The position numbers and the translations under genes are program-made. Of a DNA stretch of 64,000 bases, positions 61,330-64,000 are shown in pieces. Below the pieces are notes generated by a model. The model worked only from the letters and a program-made list of their open reading frames with translations, had not been told where the DNA came from and made no database searches. This DNA comes from Streptomyces sp. NBC_00513. Lineage in GTDB: Bacteria > Actinomycetota > Actinomycetes > Streptomycetales > Streptomycetaceae. Each line of letters opens with the position of its first letter. The first letter of the stretch is position 1. The stretch covers positions 6,076,001-6,140,000 of the forward strand of contig NZ_CP107845.1 of NCBI RefSeq assembly GCF_041431415.1. The letters run 5' to 3'.

Positions 61330-62294
61330 TGCCGAGACCCGATCTCGTCCGCTTCCTGCTGCGCAGGATCGGCGAGCTGCTCGCCACCCTCCTCGTCGCC
61401 TCGTTCCTCGTGCACGCCTCCATCCGCCTCGCCCCGGGCAGTCCCGAGACCTTCCTGCTCGGCGGTCGCGGCGCGAGCCCCCAGGCACTGGAGGCGATCC
61501 GCTCCCACTACCACCTCGACGACCCGTTCCTCGTCCAGTACGGGAAGTGGCTCGGCGGCGTCGTCACGGGAGACCTGGGCACCTCCGTCCAGTACCGCTC
61601 CGACGTCGTCGACCTGGTCGCCTCCCGCATGCCCGTCACCCTCGCCCTGATCGGGATGTCGGCCCTCCTCGTCATCGCGGGCGGACTGCTGCTCGGCCTG
61701 TTGGGCGCCGTGCGCGGGCGCCGCACCGACCAGGCCGTCCTGATCACCACCTCGGTCGCCGTCGCCACCCCGTCCTTCATCGCCGCGATCCTGCTCCTGT
61801 CACTGTTCTCGGTCCGGCTCGGCTGGTTCCCCGTACTCGGCAGCGGAGACGGCTTCCTCGACACCCTCCACCACCTCGTCCTGCCCGCCGTGGCCCTGGC
61901 CCTGCCCTTCGTCGGGGTGCTCGCCCGTGTCACCAGGGCCTCCCTGCTGGAGCAGTTCGCGCAGGACCACGTCACCGTCGCCCGCAGCCGCGGCGTGCCG
62001 GAGCGCACCGTCGTACGCCGCCACGTACTGCGCGGAGCGCTGGGCACCGTCGTCACCCAGGCCGGTCTGGCCCTCTCCGGGCTGATGGTCTGCACGATCC
62101 TCGTGGAGTCCGCCTTCGGCCTCGGCGGGCTCGGCGAGTTCCTCGCGAAGTCCGTGACCGTCAAGGACTTCCCCGTCGTCCAGGCGATCTCCCTGCTGAC
62201 CATCGCGCTGTTCGTGCTGGTCAACCTCGCCGTCGACCTCGTCCACCCGCTCATCGACCCCCGGGTCCGGCTCGGCACCAGGAGCTCCGAATGA
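61329..62294 (+). CDS. ABC transporter permease, DppB-like
   Basis: 321 residues with about six membrane helices. The N-terminal RFLLRRIGELLATLLVASFLVH and the EAA loop region ARVTRASLLEQFAQDHVTVARSRGVPERTVVRRHVLRGAL are typical of DppB/OppB. Its ATG overlaps the last base of the upstream stop (TGATG), and its end overlaps the next permease by 4 bp. First of the two permease subunits of the importer. Confidence 0.92.
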   Translation: MPRPDLVRFLLRRIGELLATLLVASFLVHASIRLAPGSPETFLLGGRGASPQALEAIRSHYHLDDPFLVQYGKWLGGVVTGDLGTSVQYRSDVVDLVASRMPVTLALIGMSALLVIAGGLLLGLLGAVRGRRTDQAVLITTSVAVATPSFIAAILLLSLFSVRLGWFPVLGSGDGFLDTLHHLVLPAVALALPFVGVLARVTRASLLEQFAQDHVTVARSRGVPERTVVRRHVLRGALGTVVTQAGLALSGLMVCTILVESAFGLGGLGEFLAKSVTVKDFPVVQAISLLTIALFVLVNLAVDLVHPLIDPRVRLGTRSSE

Positions 62295-63154
62295 CCGCAC
62301 TCCTGCTCCGGCCCGCGGCCGCGCGGACCAAGGCCCGCAAGGCCGCCGGCGGTGCCTGGCTCCACCGGATCTGCCTCGGCTTCGCCGTCCTCGTCGTGCT
62401 GGTCGCGTTGGTCGCCCCCTGGCTGGCGCCGCACGACCCGAACGCCGTCGACTTCGGGGCCTCGCTCGCCAACCCCACGCCCCACCTGCCGCTCGGCGGC
62501 GACATCAGCGGCCGCGACACCCTCTCCCGTCTCATCGTCGGCGCCCGCACCTCACTCCTCGGCCCGCTCGGCGTCGTCGTCCTGTCGACCCTCCTCGGGG
62601 TGGTCATCGGCGTCACCGCCGCCTGGCGCGGCGGCTGGGTCGACGCCCTGCTCTCCCGGACCAGTGAACTGCTGCTCGCCTTTCCCGGGCTGCTCCTCGC
62701 CATGCTGCTCGTCTCGCTGTACGGGCGCGGGCTGATCGCCCCGATGGTCGCGTTGTCCCTCGCGTACACGCCGTTCGTCAGCCGGCTCGCCCGCAGCCTC
62801 GCGCTGTCCGAGGTCGGCAAGCCGTACCTCGCGGCGTACCGGGTGCAGGGCTTCTCCGGGGCGTGGATCTGTGTACGCCACCTCGTGCCGAACATCGCGC
62901 CCGTCGTCCTCGCCCAGTCCACCGTCAACTTCGGCTACGCCCTCCTCGACCTGGCCGCCCTGTCCTTCCTCGGCCTCGGCGTGCCACCCCTCACCCCCGA
63001 CTGGGGAGCCATGATCAACGACGGCCAGTCCGCCATCCTCGACGGGGCGCCGCTCTCCGCGCTCGCCCCCTGCCTCGCGGTGATCCTCACCGTCGTCGCC
63101 TTCAACGTCGTCGGCGAGCGCTTCGCCGACCGGGTCTCGGGGCGCGCCGCATGA
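62291..63154 (+). CDS. ABC transporter permease, DppC-like
   Basis: 287 residues. An N-terminal helix and the APHDPNAVDFGASLANPT periplasmic segment are followed by GGDISGRDTLSRLIVGARTSL and the EAA-loop sequence EVGKPYLAAYRVQGFSGAWICVRHLVPNI. This is the usual DppC/OppC layout. It is coupled by 4-bp overlaps to both neighbours. Confidence 0.92.
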   Translation: MTALLLRPAAARTKARKAAGGAWLHRICLGFAVLVVLVALVAPWLAPHDPNAVDFGASLANPTPHLPLGGDISGRDTLSRLIVGARTSLLGPLGVVVLSTLLGVVIGVTAAWRGGWVDALLSRTSELLLAFPGLLLAMLLVSLYGRGLIAPMVALSLAYTPFVSRLARSLALSEVGKPYLAAYRVQGFSGAWICVRHLVPNIAPVVLAQSTVNFGYALLDLAALSFLGLGVPPLTPDWGAMINDGQSAILDGAPLSALAPCLAVILTVVAFNVVGERFADRVSGRAA

Positions 63155-64000
63155 GCCCCGTACTCGAAGTGGAACGGCTCCACCTGACGCTGCCCGGCTT
63201 CCCGCGCCCCGTGCTCGCCGGAGTCGACCTGACCGTCGAAGCCGGCGAGACCGTCGCCCTCGTCGGCGAGTCCGGCTCCGGCAAGTCCCTCACCTCCCGC
63301 TCCGCGCTCGGGCTGCTGCCGCCCGGCGCGGAGGTCTCGGGATCGGTGCGGGTCGCCGGCCGGGACGTGCTGACGATGGCCCCCGCCGCGCTCCGCGAAC
63401 TCCGCTCCCACACCGCCTCGATGATCTTCCAGGACCCGCGCGCGGCAATGAATCCGCTGCGTCGCCTCGGCGACTTCCTCACCGAGGGGCTGCGGCACGC
63501 GGGCGTCGAGGTCCCCGACGGACGGCTCGCCGAACTCCTCGACGCGGTGGGCCTGCCCGACCGGGTCCTGCGCCAGTACCCCCACGAACTGTCCGGCGGC
63601 ATGCTCCAACGCGTCATGATCGCCTCCGCGCTGCTGCCCGGACCCCGGCTGCTGCTCGCCGACGAACCCACCACAGCCCTCGACACCACCACCCAGGCCG
63701 AGACCATCGCCCTCCTCGCCCGGCTGCGGGAACGCGAGGGCTGCGGGCTCCTGTTCGTCACCCACGACCTGGAACTCGCCGCCGCGATCAGCGACCGGGT
63801 CCACGTCATGTACGCGGGCCGCATCGTGGAGACCGGCCCCGCCGCCGCCCTCTTCGAACACCCCCGGCACCCCTACACGAGGGCGCTCCTCGCGGCGACC
63901 CCCCGCCTCGACGCGCCCCCCGGACCCCTCGCCTCGATCGCCGGCCGGCCGCCGGACCTGCGCACGACCGTCACCGGCTGCGCCTTCGCCCCGCGCTGCG
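63151..64000 (+). CDS. ABC transporter ATP-binding protein, DppD-like (3' partial)
   Basis: The frame is open from an ATG overlapping the permease stop (ATGA) to the window end, about 283 codons. Motifs: Walker A GESGSGKS, Q-loop MIFQDPRAAMNPLR, signature LSGGMLQR, Walker B LLLADEPTTALD, switch FVTHD. The C-terminal HPYTRALLAATPRL and the start of the Cys-rich GCAFAPRC tail are the oligopeptide/dipeptide hallmark. A second ATPase gene (DppF-like) is expected just beyond the window. Confidence 0.93.
   Translation, partial: MSPVLEVERLHLTLPGFPRPVLAGVDLTVEAGETVALVGESGSGKSLTSRSALGLLPPGAEVSGSVRVAGRDVLTMAPAALRELRSHTASMIFQDPRAAMNPLRRLGDFLTEGLRHAGVEVPDGRLAELLDAVGLPDRVLRQYPHELSGGMLQRVMIASALLPGPRLLLADEPTTALDTTTQAETIALLARLREREGCGLLFVTHDLELAAAISDRVHVMYAGRIVETGPAAALFEHPRHPYTRALLAATPRLDAPPGPLASIAGRPPDLRTTVTGCAFAPRC

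Overview
The window is high-GC actinobacterial DNA, most likely from a Streptomyces or close relative. Supporting signs are GTG/TTG starts, chains of genes coupled by ATGA or GTGA overlaps, an AfsR-type SARP regulator, an NRPS remnant, a gcl gene next to agmatine genes, and leucine TTA codons in two accessory or regulatory genes (codon 50 of the GNAT gene at 29605, codon 39 of the XRE gene at 13876).

Layout. (1) 1-3977 is the right part of a mobile element with a large tyrosine recombinase, a small membrane-like protein and a sigma factor; it cuts an NRPS gene, of which only a C domain and part of an A domain remain (to 6139). (2) 6393-12458 is a regulatory block: an XRE/NB-ARC regulator, a 60-residue exported peptide, a SARP/NB-ARC/TPR regulator and an NTF2-like protein. 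The peptide gene and the NTF2-like gene share an upstream 11-bp-period direct repeat. (3) 12610-16547 holds a tyrosine phosphatase, an XRE regulator, decayed HAD and LuxR fragments, a TrmO-type methyltransferase and a conserved hypothetical.

(4) 16806-48318 is a 31.5-kb genomic island inserted at the 3' end of a corA gene. The last 185 bp of corA (stop codon included) occur at both ends with 3 mismatches, and 11-bp repeats resembling integrase arm sites lie just inside both borders. The only integrase seen is a C-terminal fragment, so the island looks stranded. Its left two thirds is a defence island: a four-gene operon (HsdR-like, HsdS-HsdM fusion, PtuA-like ATPase, PtuB-like HNH nuclease), a Vsr endonuclease, a GNAT/ASCH pair, a giant Cap4-nuclease STAND NTPase resembling AVAST, and two unrecognised proteins. 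Its right third holds a coupled operon (truncated MurA-like, calcineurin-type phosphoesterase, two dCTP-deaminase-like proteins, a glycosyltransferase), a flavoprotein and several gene fragments.

(5) 48319-64000 is chromosomal: corA, an AlkZ-like glycosylase, an acyl-CoA synthetase, glutathione peroxidase, a zinc-ribbon/Mrr-like protein, glyoxylate carboligase behind a tandem operator, and a TetR repressor facing an operon of agmatine deiminase, N-carbamoylputrescine amidase and a peptide-type ABC transporter that runs off the window end.

The best candidate for an undescribed system is the 17402-26044 operon. Its type I R-M-like subunits have lost the hallmark nuclease and motor residues and show an altered methylase motif, while the co-operonic Septu-like ATPase and HNH nuclease look intact. 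This suggests a type I-like DNA-reading scaffold coupled to a Septu-type effector. That model is inference from motifs and gene order only.
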